A DNA stretch of 24,161 bases, from assembly GCA_030587435.1 (NCBI GenBank), contig JAUQZC010000008.1, forward strand, positions 1-24,161, read 5' to 3'. Each line of letters opens with the position of its first letter. The stretch's first letter is position 1. The position numbers were made by a program, and so were the translations under genes. This document shows positions 16,984-24,161 of the stretch, piece after piece. The notes beneath the pieces were generated by a model. The model had not been told where the DNA came from. It saw only the letters and a program-made list of their open reading frames with translations, and did no database searches. The DNA comes from Candidatus Baldrarchaeota archaeon (GTDB lineage Archaea > Asgardarchaeota > Baldrarchaeia > Baldrarchaeales > DXJG01).

Positions 16984-17005
16984 TTGGTATAATAATATAC
17001 CAATA
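16984..17005. promoter_or_regulatory. Perfect 9-bp palindrome overlapping the ATPase pseudogene promoter
   Basis: ATTGGTATA and TATACCAAT face each other across four bases (ATAA). The palindrome lies directly upstream of the ATG at 16983, and its arms contain TATA-like sequence. A symmetric site over a promoter is what an autoregulating dimeric repressor would bind, but the adjacent gene is dead. The alternative is a remnant of a mobile-element end. Confidence 0.4.
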
Positions 17006-17173
17006 CGTAAATTAATGACTTTGATATTTATGAACTCAGTTTCGAAATAAAATGAAATAAATAACTATGAATTAAGGGAACAAATAATTAGCAACTTCTA
17101 TCAGTATATCACTCTGATACGATTATCAGACAAACTAAAAATATAGTTGTTTAGCCTAGAAGAACATTTTTAC

Positions 17174-17650
17174 TTATTGCTCGCTATATCTTTTCCTAAT
17201 AATGGAGGTAACACACCATATTAAACCCATAGTTATACTTAAAATATTTAGGAAAATAGACAGTTGAACTAGGTCTTTTTCAAACCCGTATAGCGTGATA
17301 TATAGATCTACATCTACGCTTTTATTTGACATATTTTGTATTAGAACATAGTAAGCTAGACCTCTCCGCTGAACATGGAAGGTGAATATTCCTCGTTCAA
17401 CATATTTACGAAAAATCGTACGGTTCCCACCATTAACATAATAATATACTTGAAAAACAATTTCCTCGCTACATCTCAACTCTATTCTAACAGTTCTAGG
17501 AGGCCATTTATAAATATCAGTACAACTAGAATTAGGATGTAAAAAGAGGGATAAATGTGTTTCTTCAGGTGTAAAACCTCTAATGACTGTTATTACGCTT
17601 AATGACATACTAAATATTAGGAGGATTGCAATAAACCTAGCTAAACGCAT
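17174..17650 (-). CDS. Membrane-anchored protein of unknown function, ABC operon
   Basis: The 158-residue protein has an N-terminal hydrophobic segment (residues about 5-25, LARFIAILLIFSMSLSVITV) and a second one near residues 128-150 (LSIFLNILSITMGLIWCVTSI), with a basic tail. The 100 residues between would lie outside the cell. They hold sequons (NSS, NRT, NMS, NKS) and alternating beta-type hydrophobic stretches such as VFQVYYYVNGG and DVDLYITLYGF. I do not recognise the family. A GGTGAG site overlapping the end of the permease gene precedes the ATG, and the gap is 12 bases. It is therefore the third gene of the ABC-transporter operon and may be an accessory or substrate-contact protein. 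Confidence 0.7.
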   Translation of the reverse strand: MRLARFIAILLIFSMSLSVITVIRGFTPEETHLSLFLHPNSSCTDIYKWPPRTVRIELRCSEEIVFQVYYYVNGGNRTIFRKYVERGIFTFHVQRRGLAYYVLIQNMSNKSVDVDLYITLYGFEKDLVQLSIFLNILSITMGLIWCVTSIIRKRYSEQ

Positions 17651-17662
17651 GGTCTTCTCACC

Positions 17663-18475
17663 TTAATCCAATTGCACCCATTTCTGGAAATATATAACCG
17701 ATAAAACTATTAGAAGAACAGGTAACAAAAGCCTGTAGAGAACCACGTATGAAAATTCCGTGCCTACCCAAGGCGAAGCTAAAGAGAAGCTCAAAAAATT
17801 CTTCACAGCATTAAACAATTTTTCATCCCACGTAGAATACAGTAAATCGCATGCTTCCTCATTTACAGAGTCCAATAGTTTTATTAAACCTAAAAACATG
17901 AGTGGTGGAATTACAGCTGAAGGCCCTGTCGTCTTTAACGTAACTGATGCAAACAACGCTATTGAACATGTAAACAAAATTAGTAAGAATAGAATAAATA
18001 GCCAAATATACATGTCAAGGTTCAGAGGATTAATACCCAGTAACATCATGTCTAACGCGAACGGTATACCAAATGCAAAATAAAGAATTAAAAAGTTAAC
18101 AGAAAACTTGGATAAAATAACATGATGTCTCTTTGTTGGACATGTCAAGAGCGTCAACATCTCCCTATTTTCAAATGCTCTAGCAACATTTGAGGCAAAG
18201 AGAATACCAGCTAAAAACACTACCAACAGTTCAATAGCATCTATCACATTCCCTGGATAAAAAAGATAATTCTCTCGTGAACTCCTAACCTGAAAACCGT
18301 TGAAATCTAAGATACGTTCAATTATAATCCCTCTTGAAGAATAGGAAACCATGGGATGAAGTATGTAAGTCGTGGCAACAAATATTATGAATCCAAGCGT
18401 AAATATGTTGATTTCCTCAAACTCCCATGTCATTAGCGTTTTAAAATGTTTAATAGCTTTCTTCATCTTTAACAT
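17663..18475 (-). CDS. ABC-2-type transporter permease
   Basis: The protein of about 270 residues has six hydrophobic segments in the arrangement of single-chain ABC-2 permeases. The first follows the cytosolic EFEEINIFTLGFIIFVATTY. A large external loop (HPMVSYSSRGIIIERILDFN) is followed by LELLVVFLAGILFAS-like helix 2 and the coupling region ARAFENREMLTLLTCPTKR. That last stretch is the classic ABC-2 element that contacts the ATPase. I place the start at the ATG 18475, because a full GGAGGTG site ends ten bases upstream, inside the ATPase gene. The two genes therefore overlap by 26 bases and are translationally coupled. It likely exports a lipid, peptide or drug; the substrate is unknown. 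Confidence 0.82.
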   Translation of the reverse strand: MLKMKKAIKHFKTLMTWEFEEINIFTLGFIIFVATTYILHPMVSYSSRGIIIERILDFNGFQVRSSRENYLFYPGNVIDAIELLVVFLAGILFASNVARAFENREMLTLLTCPTKRHHVILSKFSVNFLILYFAFGIPFALDMMLLGINPLNLDMYIWLFILFLLILFTCSIALFASVTLKTTGPSAVIPPLMFLGLIKLLDSVNEEACDLLYSTWDEKLFNAVKNFLSFSLASPWVGTEFSYVVLYRLLLPVLLIVLSVIYFQKWVQLD

Positions 18476-19376
18476 GTTTCTTATACACCTCCATAAGCAC
18501 CCCATAAGAAGGTTGAAACTTTCTTAAAGACAAATTTAACTCAGTAACTATCCTGGGAACCTCTCTACAAAACCTATTAGCGTCTCTAACCCTACAAATA
18601 ATCTTGCCACCCTCTACGAAAATCGCCTCGACAAATTCCAAATCATTTAATCTTTTAACAAGCAAATCTTCATCGTTTTCAACCTCTAATTTGTATTCAC
18701 AAGGCGTATATTTTTTGGCAAGTTCAGCTATGGGTCCTTGATCGACTATTACACCCTCATTTATTATTGAAATCCAGCTGCAAATTTCTTCAAGTTCCGG
18801 GAGAATATGACTAGAAATAAAAAAATTTACATTTTTATCTCTCCAAAGCTCCCTTATCTTTTCCAGAAGTTTCATTCTTCCAATCGGGTCTAAATTGGCT
18901 GTAGGCTCATCTAAAATGACAAGCTCCGGTTCCCCTATTAAAGCTTTAGCTAAACCAAGCCTTTGTAACATACCAGCTGAAAAACTTCCAATTTTCCTAT
19001 TTCTAGCCCAGTATAAATCTACATCTCTTAATAATTCTTTAACCTTAAACATAGATTGATCAACCTCGTATATTTTCGCAACAAACTCTAGGTATCGTTC
19101 AGCCGTAAAGCTTTTAGGGTAACTTGGATCTTCCAGTAAAACTCCAACTCTAGATCTGATTTCATAGGAATTCTTCCAACAATCCTGATTAAAAACATAC
19201 GCTTCCCCAAAATCAGCCTTTAATAGTCCCAAGAGGATATGGATTACTGTTGTCTTACCAGCTCCATTAGGTCCAACAAAACCAGAAACACCTTTAGGAA
19301 CCCTTAAATCCAAGCCATCCAAAGCAACCACATCGCCGAAGAACTTAACCAGCCCCTTAGTCTCAATAATCCACAA
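18450..19376 (-). CDS. ABC-2-type transporter ATP-binding protein
   Basis: The protein of about 308 residues has a full nucleotide-binding domain: Walker A GPNGAGKTT (about residues 35-43), signature SFSAGMLQR, Walker B LVILDEPTANLDP, and H-loop SSHILPE. The Q-loop position reads VGVLLEDPSYP, with Glu where Gln is usual. A C-terminal extension of about 90 residues after the H-loop resembles that of CcmA/NatA-type exporters. I prefer the TTG at 19376, eight bases after GGAG and about 28 bases after a TATTATAT element. A TTG six codons upstream (19394) would lie ahead of the predicted transcript start. It is the first gene of the ATPase-permease-accessory operon. Confidence 0.92.
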   Translation of the reverse strand: MWIIETKGLVKFFGDVVALDGLDLRVPKGVSGFVGPNGAGKTTVIHILLGLLKADFGEAYVFNQDCWKNSYEIRSRVGVLLEDPSYPKSFTAERYLEFVAKIYEVDQSMFKVKELLRDVDLYWARNRKIGSFSAGMLQRLGLAKALIGEPELVILDEPTANLDPIGRMKLLEKIRELWRDKNVNFFISSHILPELEEICSWISIINEGVIVDQGPIAELAKKYTPCEYKLEVENDEDLLVKRLNDLEFVEAIFVEGGKIICRVRDANRFCREVPRIVTELNLSLRKFQPSYGVLMEVYKKHVKDEESY

Positions 19377-19399
19377 AGGAATCCACTCCCTCAATCACA

Positions 19400-19410
19400 T
19401 ATAATAAAGC
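19400..19410 (-). promoter_or_regulatory. Candidate TATA box of the ABC operon
   Basis: On the minus strand this reads CTTTATTATAT, a good archaeal TATA element. Transcription would begin about 25 bases on, near 19380, which supports the TTG start at 19376. Confidence 0.4.
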
Positions 19411-19545
19411 ACGCACGAATAATATTAATTATTGTTTTCTCCACCCATCTATACACACGCAGGTTCCACAACAATGTTGTTAGTAGTAATGCAACCGACA
19501 TATATATATTGCTGAATTCTAACTTAAAAATGGAGGTACATGAGG

Positions 19546-20038
19546 ATGGGAGGAAGAAGTAGAGAACTATTTTTATCGATGATGCTAACAGTGTGTTTGT
19601 TTGCAATAGTGCTACTAGCATTAATACCTATACTTCAACCTGTTGCCGCCTTTGATATTGAGAAAACAGTTGTAAAGGGAGGCTGGTGGGACGGCTATAA
19701 ACTTACAGGTAAGGTAAGGGTGCTATGGGATGATGCAACTGCAATGTATTGGTCAGAAACATTACGGTAAGGCAGAGGTGTACGGTATTGGTTCTTGGCT
19801 CGGATTGAAAGTTAATTGGGTTCATGTGTGGGGAAGAGTTTTTCTGAACGGAGAACTAATCGCTGCAGGTGATGTAAGAGAATATGCTGGACCCTTTGAT
19901 TCGTCAGTAGAGGCTGATTTATGGCTCAGTTTCTATCTAGCTGATAAGGCCCAGACAAGGGTAAAAAGTGAGTTCTTTGACGGATACTATTACTACTATT
20001 ACACTATAAACTACAATGAGCTTACGCTTGAATTCTAG
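19546..20038 (+). pseudogene. Secreted protein of unknown function, one frameshift
   Basis: The ATG at 19546 follows GGAGGT by eight bases. Residues about 8-34 form a signal peptide (RELFLSMMLTVCLFAIVLLA), followed by FDIEKTVVKGGWWDGYKLTG. The frame closes at 19770, while a second frame continues from about 19750 with KHYGKAEVYGIGSWLGLKVN and runs to 20038. Together they would give about 163 residues of aromatic-rich, beta-type extracellular protein. It includes a run of six tyrosines (GYYYYYYTINYNE). Removing one base around 19745-19765 restores the frame, and there is no long homopolymer there. I do not recognise the family. It lies 15 bases before the next surface protein gene and probably shares its transcript. 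A TATA-like run (CATATATATATT) sits about 40 bases upstream. Confidence 0.6.
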
Positions 20039-20053
20039 AGAGGGTGCTATGAG

Positions 20054-21046
20054 ATGAGTAGGAAAAATATGGAAGTATTTTTTTGCTTCTCTCTTGCTTT
20101 TTTTCTTCTTTTTCCTACTTTTTTGCCTTTAACTATGATTAGTTGTGTTTCTGGTTTGGAATATGTGTCGTTTGAAGCTCCTTTGTGGTTGGAAGAAGGA
20201 AAATATGCAAAATATATCTCTAAAGCTTCTCGTATCGAGCTTGTGAATTGGACATCTTTATATATTGAGGATGGTGAAGCGACAGCTATATTTGAATGGG
20301 AATGTTTAAGTGTAGAGGGGGATGTGGCGAAGCTTAACATAACTTTTACTTGGAGTGGAAATGGTAGATTTGCGATGGGTGGGCCCTATGAGCGTGTTAT
20401 AGGTACTGGATTTAAAGTTTTTAAGTGGTCTAAGCTTGTGTATGTTGATTTACAAAAGAATGCTTTTATATTTCCTAATGGTACGCTTATAGGGCCTCTT
20501 TTACTTTGGCTTCCTCCACGTCTCGAAAAGGGAACAACCTTAGAGATGTATGCAAATTCCAATTTATGGTTTGGATATTATTGTATTACTCATGTGGTTG
20601 GTGAGGTGATATCTCATGGTCGTGTTGTAGGTAAAATTGCGCAAGGATCTCAGAAAGCCTTTTCAGTAGAATGGGAAGTAAAATTTAAAATGATAGTGGC
20701 GAATAGAACTCAAAATGGTACAGGTTGTCCTTTTTATCGTTATGATTTGGATACTGGAATTGCATTAGTTTGCGGCATGGAGTTTGATCCGGTTCTACTG
20801 TTACTTGGAATCTGCGATGTTGGTGTTGAAGGTCTTTTGCCTAGAATTTATGATACTAATGTAGATTTGGGTCCTAGGGTTCTTTCTATTCCTTCTTGGT
20901 TTGATCTTCTACCTGTGGTGTTAGTTATTGGTTTCTTGGCTACATTTGCTATGGTTTACTATCAGAGAAGAAAGAAAAAACGTTTAATTCGAGCTAGAAA
21001 AAGAAAAAGAAGAAGCATTGTATATATGGGGAGAAGGAGAAAATAA
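20054..21046 (+). CDS. Surface protein with signal peptide and C-terminal membrane anchor
   Basis: The 330-residue protein has a signal peptide (EVFFCFSLAFFLLFPTFLPL), an extracellular domain of about 250 residues, and one C-terminal helix (LLPVVLVIGFLATFAMVYYQ). It ends in a strongly basic cytosolic tail (RRKKKRLIRARKRKRR). This is type I topology. Five or more N-glycosylation sequons (NWT, NIT, NGT, NRT, NGT) occur outside. The external part is rich in Trp/Gly/Val and includes EEGKYAKYI near its start, a feature of some archaeal secreted beta proteins, but I cannot name a family. The ATG at 20054 follows GGGTG. An earlier ATG runs into TGA immediately. It lies 15 bases after the frameshifted secreted gene. 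Confidence 0.75.
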   Translation: MSRKNMEVFFCFSLAFFLLFPTFLPLTMISCVSGLEYVSFEAPLWLEEGKYAKYISKASRIELVNWTSLYIEDGEATAIFEWECLSVEGDVAKLNITFTWSGNGRFAMGGPYERVIGTGFKVFKWSKLVYVDLQKNAFIFPNGTLIGPLLLWLPPRLEKGTTLEMYANSNLWFGYYCITHVVGEVISHGRVVGKIAQGSQKAFSVEWEVKFKMIVANRTQNGTGCPFYRYDLDTGIALVCGMEFDPVLLLLGICDVGVEGLLPRIYDTNVDLGPRVLSIPSWFDLLPVVLVIGFLATFAMVYYQRRKKKRLIRARKRKRRSIVYMGRRRK

Positions 21047-21170
21047 TCGAGACCTCGGTTAACCTTATGAATAAATTACTGGGGAACTGGTTTCATAAAC
21101 ATTTGTAAAAGATAGTAAGTATTATGTTAGTTAAGATTAGAAAGAGTTACTAATTAGAAACTGCAGTTAG

Positions 21171-21893
21171 TTATTTTTGAACTATAGTGAAGAAGTTTCT
21201 TTTAATTCTGATCTTTTCAATGTCTTCGCTACTGATTTTTTTAATGGAAAAATTAGATTTCTTTAATAGCTTTAAAAGTTCTCTTTTGGAAAAAAGATGA
21301 TAGAATCTTTGAACTTTTTTGCTGCCGATTTTCCATGAAACATAGATGTCTCCGAATTCACCGTTGCTACGTCTAAAAAGTCTTTTAAAGAAATCTTTTA
21401 GGAAATATCCTGTAAAGCTGGGTTGCCATCTTCTCCAAACAGTAATTAAAGCTTCACAATCTTTAGTTAAAACTCTTTTTAGCTCTAATAAACATTGCAA
21501 TCTTTGATTTGAAGATGGTATATGATGTAAGGAAGCTATGAAAATTGCTTTTTTGAAAATATTTGTTCTAAAGGGTAGAAGGACAACATCGCCAAGAATT
21601 AAAGCGATGTTTCCAGATAAATTAGATTTAATAGCTCTTTTTTTCGCGATTTTCAAAAGTTTAGGAGATATGTCGATTCCAATAACTCTAAAGCCTAAGT
21701 TAGCACAAAACACGGTATGTCTACCGTTACCGCATCCGGCATCTAGTATAAGTGCATTCTTCGATAAACTATTAAAAAATTTTTCACGCTTGATGAAATC
21801 TATGAGAACTTTCCAAGGTTTTGCCCGCAACCTATCGTAGCTTTCTGCTATTTCATTAAAAGCTATCTTTACTGATCTTCTAACTTCTAACAC
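21171..21893 (-). CDS. SAM-dependent methyltransferase, Trm9-like
   Basis: The 240-residue class I methyltransferase has motif I LDAGCGNGRH (about residues 50-59), GIDIS at the end of strand 2, and the IASLHHIPSSNQRLQCLLEL segment. That segment, plus VWRRWQ and RFYHLFSKRELLKLL near the C-terminus, matches the Trm9/ABH8 group. These enzymes methylate wobble-uridine side chains in tRNA and in eukaryotes act with Trm112. In archaea the group's targets are less certain, and a generic methyltransferase is possible. The start is a GTG at 21893 with GGTGA seven bases upstream. It stands alone on the minus strand, divergent from the tRNA-Lys gene 200 bases away. Confidence 0.78.
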   Translation of the reverse strand: MLEVRRSVKIAFNEIAESYDRLRAKPWKVLIDFIKREKFFNSLSKNALILDAGCGNGRHTVFCANLGFRVIGIDISPKLLKIAKKRAIKSNLSGNIALILGDVVLLPFRTNIFKKAIFIASLHHIPSSNQRLQCLLELKRVLTKDCEALITVWRRWQPSFTGYFLKDFFKRLFRRSNGEFGDIYVSWKIGSKKVQRFYHLFSKRELLKLLKKSNFSIKKISSEDIEKIRIKRNFFTIVQK

Positions 21894-22112
21894 ACCGATT
21901 TCACCATCCTAATAATGGAAATTGTTTGTAAAATCATTTTCGTTTAAGAGAGACGAACATTAAATCGAACATTAAGGTGCTAACTTGACTTGAAAGCAAG
22001 TGATTACCTAATTTAGAAGTTGAAGGGAAAATATTAAATATATAACATTATCCCTTTAAAGTAGTAGTCCATTCCAATATTGCTGTGTTGAAAGGGCCCG
22101 TAGCTCAGCTAG

Positions 22113-22137
22113 GGGTTGTTAAATAGAAACCGGCAAA
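22113..22137 (+). other. tRNA-Lys intron 1, in the D loop
   Basis: Removing these 25 bases yields the D loop AGCTAGGTA. An inner stem GGTT (22114-22117) pairs with AACC (22128-22131). A central helix of three pairs (22108-22110 with 22132-22134) has an A-A mismatch beside it, so the splice motif is relaxed. A one-base shift of the boundary gives the same mature RNA (G at both ends). Confidence 0.65.
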
Positions 22138-22149
22138 GTAGAGCGCCGG

Positions 22150-22178
22150 ACATGGGCGTTTTGGCGCCTGTGGGCGAA
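22150..22178 (+). other. tRNA-Lys intron 2, in the anticodon stem (30/31)
   Basis: A perfect bulge-helix-bulge forms. The central helix is CGCC (22144-22147) with GGCG (22173-22176), and the three-base bulges are GGA (22148-22150) and AAG (22177-22179). The inner helix is eight pairs (22151-22158 with 22165-22172). Cutting after the second base of each bulge removes 29 bases. Confidence 0.85.
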
Positions 22179-22185
22179 GCTTTTA

Positions 22186-22205
22186 TCTTTACAAGAAAGG
22201 GAGAA
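22186..22205 (+). other. tRNA-Lys intron 3, canonical position 37/38
   Basis: A bulge-helix-bulge forms with central helix CTTT (22180-22183) and GGAG (22200-22203; two G-U pairs). The bulges are TAT (22184-22186) and AAA (22204-22206). The inner stem is CTTT/AAAG with a five-base loop ACAAG. Cleavage after the second base of each bulge removes 20 bases between A37 and A38. Confidence 0.85.
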
Positions 22206-22208
22206 ACC

Positions 22209-22247
<39 letters not shown>

Positions 22248-22520
22248 TTTGTATTCTTTAAATTTTATCTTATTCTACAAGATTGTGTATTCTTTGGAGA
22301 TAGAAATAGGCCATGATTAAGGTTATTGTATGATATTTTCGATTTGACTTAAATTTTGTAGAGTAAACTGTTGCGAAGAAGCTAAGAAAAACTTGCATAT
22401 GCTAAAGCCCCTTGATTAATTTAGTAATAGTTCGAAAGATATAAAAACATGTAGGAAATTAGATTTTTAGAAAATGAACAGTAAAATAGTACAAGTAAGA
22501 TTTACTAAGGTGAGAAGTTT

Positions 22521-23714
22521 TTGAGGCGGAGAGTTTTACCTCCTTATGTTCCTCCCTCACTCATTATAAGACAAATGGCAGCTGTTCTCGCCTTTAAAAC
22601 TGCCACCGGCTGGAGATTTGAAGAAAGATGGATTAAATCTTTAAATAGGCTGCTTAAAGTTGCTTCTGGTGCTAGGTTTGCGGGTTGCTTTGGTTACGAA
22701 CCTCATCCAGTGTTGGAAGTGACGGGGAGATGCAATATGAAATGTATCCATTGTATGGTTCGTGGTGGAGAAGCCCGCCGAGATCCTCCGTTAAAAACCG
22801 TATATAGGATGATAGATTCGATATCGACTGTTCCGGAGTTCAGAATGCTTGTCTTAACTGGTGGGGATCCTCTTCTAAGGCCTGATATATATGAAATAAT
22901 TAGATACGCTAGGGATACAGGTTTTGAGGTAACAATTGCAACTAATGGGACTTTAATAACTAGGGAAGCTGCTGTGAAACTTTCATCCCTGGAAGTTACT
23001 GGCGTTGTAATTAGCTTAGACTTTGTTGAGCCAGAGTTGCACGATAAGTTCAGGGGAGTACCTGGTACTTGGAAAAGGACGATTGAGGGGGCCAAAAATG
23101 CTGTAGAGGAAGGACTTTATCTTCAAGTAAATATAACTATGTCGAAATTAAATCTTCAAGAACTTTCACAGCTTCTACGATTTGCAGATGAATTGGGATC
23201 ATGTGTAATACTTCTTTATCAGTTTCAACCATTTGGAAGGGGGGCATTGAGAGAAAACCTATCATTAACATCTGCAGAGTTCTTTAAGGTTATTAAAACG
23301 GTTGCTTCGCTTCAAAAGAATTTAAAGACACTTGTTATACCTGTTGGATTGCCGGAGTACTTTGCATATCTATCTATGAAAACTCATGTATTAGGTAAAA
23401 TGTTTAAGGGTTGTATAGCTGGAAGAGGAATGTTTTATGTTAAGTGGTACGGAGACGTCTGGCCATGTGTTTTTCTTCAAAAAAAGATAGGCAATGTCTT
23501 AAAGGAACCAGCTATTGAGATATGGGAAGAGAATGAACTATTAAATAAACTTAGGGATAGGAATAATCTAGAAGAACCATGTAAATCATGTAGATATAGA
23601 GAGGTATGCGGAGGATGTAGGTCTAGAGCCTATTTATTAACGGGAAATCCTTTAGGAGCAGATCCAGAATGCCCCATAAAAATAAAATTATTAGAAAACC
23701 TAGCTTCTAGCTGA
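22521..23714 (+). CDS. Radical SAM/SPASM protein (NirJ/AhbD/PqqE-like)
   Basis: The 397-residue enzyme carries the radical SAM cluster motif C71-x3-C75-x2-C78 (CNMKCIHCMV) and the partial TIM barrel, with VLTGGDPLLRPDIYEIIRYA and IATNGTLI. A C-terminal SPASM domain has C298, C316, C354-x2-C357-x5-C363-x2-C366 and C384 (CKSCRYREVCGGCRSRA), enough for auxiliary Fe-S clusters. This is the layout of enzymes that modify peptides or heme precursors (PqqE, NirJ, AhbC/D). No partner peptide or heme gene is next to it, so the substrate is open. The TTG start at 22521 has AAGGTGAG six bases upstream; no better start lies in the conserved region. It has its own AT-rich upstream region. Confidence 0.88.
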   Translation: MRRRVLPPYVPPSLIIRQMAAVLAFKTATGWRFEERWIKSLNRLLKVASGARFAGCFGYEPHPVLEVTGRCNMKCIHCMVRGGEARRDPPLKTVYRMIDSISTVPEFRMLVLTGGDPLLRPDIYEIIRYARDTGFEVTIATNGTLITREAAVKLSSLEVTGVVISLDFVEPELHDKFRGVPGTWKRTIEGAKNAVEEGLYLQVNITMSKLNLQELSQLLRFADELGSCVILLYQFQPFGRGALRENLSLTSAEFFKVIKTVASLQKNLKTLVIPVGLPEYFAYLSMKTHVLGKMFKGCIAGRGMFYVKWYGDVWPCVFLQKKIGNVLKEPAIEIWEENELLNKLRDRNNLEEPCKSCRYREVCGGCRSRAYLLTGNPLGADPECPIKIKLLENLASS

Positions 23715-23890
23715 AATAGCAATTAATATGTCGTTTTCTTATTGGTGGGCTGATGCTTATAGCTCTTGCAAAGTTGTTAGTAGACATCTTAAGGGAAATT
23801 CTGATGTATTCAACTCCTCACTTTTATTACTTTATTAATGGCCTCATTTCCGTTCTTTAGTTTTGTCTCAAAAATGTCGAAGAATTTTAG

Positions 23891-24160
23891 TTACTTTATT
23901 TTGACAAATGGTGGAGGTTCTGATAGGAATATTATCGGTAAATATTGGTATTTTGGGTCGTCTGTGTTGTCGCTGAATTCTAGTTCCTCGTTTGGTTGAC
24001 TTCTGTATTTTATGAATCCTCCTTTTGGTTCGTTTCCTTCTGTCCAGATGAATAGTGGTAGTCCTCTTAGTTCATAATATCCGAGTGAAATGGTAAATGC
24101 ACCGTAGATATGTTTGTTGTTTTGTTTGAAATATAGTACGTTGGTTGTTCGCTCTCTAAT
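23891..24160 (-). CDS. Protein of unknown function, C-terminal fragment at window edge
   Basis: An open frame on the minus strand enters from the right edge and gives 89 residues before TAA (23891-23893). It contains YFKQNNKHIYGAFTISLGYY, then LPLFIWTEGNEPKGGFIKYR, and ends YLPIIFLSEPPPFVKIK. The composition (aromatics, Pro, few stops, no low complexity) argues for real coding sequence. I do not recognise the family. The start and most of the protein lie outside the window. A 176-base gap separates it from the convergent radical SAM gene. Confidence 0.6.
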   Translation of the reverse strand: MRERTTNVLYFKQNNKHIYGAFTISLGYYELRGLPLFIWTEGNEPKGGFIKYRSQPNEELEFSDNTDDPKYQYLPIIFLSEPPPFVKIK

Positions 24161-24161
24161 A

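Noticed and set aside
19391..19621. Minus-strand frame of 76 codons between the ABC operon and the secreted gene
   Set aside because: It covers both promoter regions and the antisense of a signal peptide, and has no credible ribosome site.
21983..22001. Small hairpin (ACTTG/CAAGT) between the methyltransferase and the tRNA
   Set aside because: Only five pairs; expected by chance. It has no box C/D or H/ACA signature.
23753..23860. Possible 35-codon gene after the radical SAM gene, with GGTGG four bases before its ATG
   Set aside because: Short, hydrophobic, no recognisable motif, and no context to support it; it could be a tiny membrane peptide but the evidence is too thin.

Overview
The window is AT-rich archaeal DNA. 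The evidence is a V-type (archaeal A-type) ATP synthase locus, TATA-box promoters, archaeal-style TrmI and AmrS genes, and a tRNA gene broken by three short bulge-helix-bulge introns. Several introns in one tRNA, with some outside the anticodon loop, is best known from Thermoproteota (Crenarchaeota) and their relatives, so a TACK-lineage archaeon is my best guess. No sequence here fixes the genus.

Layout. 1-1400: the start of a PP-loop tRNA-thiolation-like gene (minus strand), then frameshifted genes for ATP synthase peripheral-stalk subunits H and E (minus). 1537-7530: a plus-strand operon for the membrane arm of a complex I-like machine (NuoJ, K, L, M and a third antiporter-like subunit of HyfB/MbhH/MrpD type). 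No quinone-site, Fe-S or NADH/F420-input subunits are present. 7573-12749: more ATP synthase genes on both strands (C, two proteolipids of different size, I), mixed with two small AtpZ-like two-helix membrane proteins and a frameshifted Lrp/AsnC regulator. 13089-15622: a VIT1/CCC1-type membrane protein, then an amrS-trmI pair (minus). 15623-17173: a decayed AAA+/DUF4143 ATPase that has lost its P-loop. 17174-19376: an ABC-2 exporter operon (ATPase, permease, small membrane-anchored protein). 19546-21046: two secreted or surface proteins, the first frameshifted. 21171-21893: a Trm9-like methyltransferase. 22094-22244: tRNA-Lys(UUU) with three introns. 22521-23714: a radical SAM/SPASM enzyme. 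23891-24160: the C-terminal end of an unidentified protein running off the right edge.

How the genes fit together. The left half is a bioenergetic island: a proton- or sodium-pumping membrane arm followed directly by ATP synthase stalk and rotor genes. It is incomplete. The catalytic A/B, central-stalk D/F and the soluble arm of the complex I-like enzyme must lie elsewhere, if they exist. The right half has no single theme. It does hold three potential tRNA-modification genes (PP-loop protein, TrmI, Trm9-like) and the three-intron tRNA-Lys.

A recurring oddity is single-base indels, mostly in homopolymer runs. They are confined to a few genes (atpH, atpE, the lrp-like gene, the DUF4143 ATPase, one secreted protein), while the long nuo and atpI genes are clean. 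They could be real decay or local sequence error, and raw reads would decide. The remaining gaps between genes are all shorter than about 300 bases. They hold AT-rich promoter-like sequence and a few small inverted repeats, listed where they can be supported.
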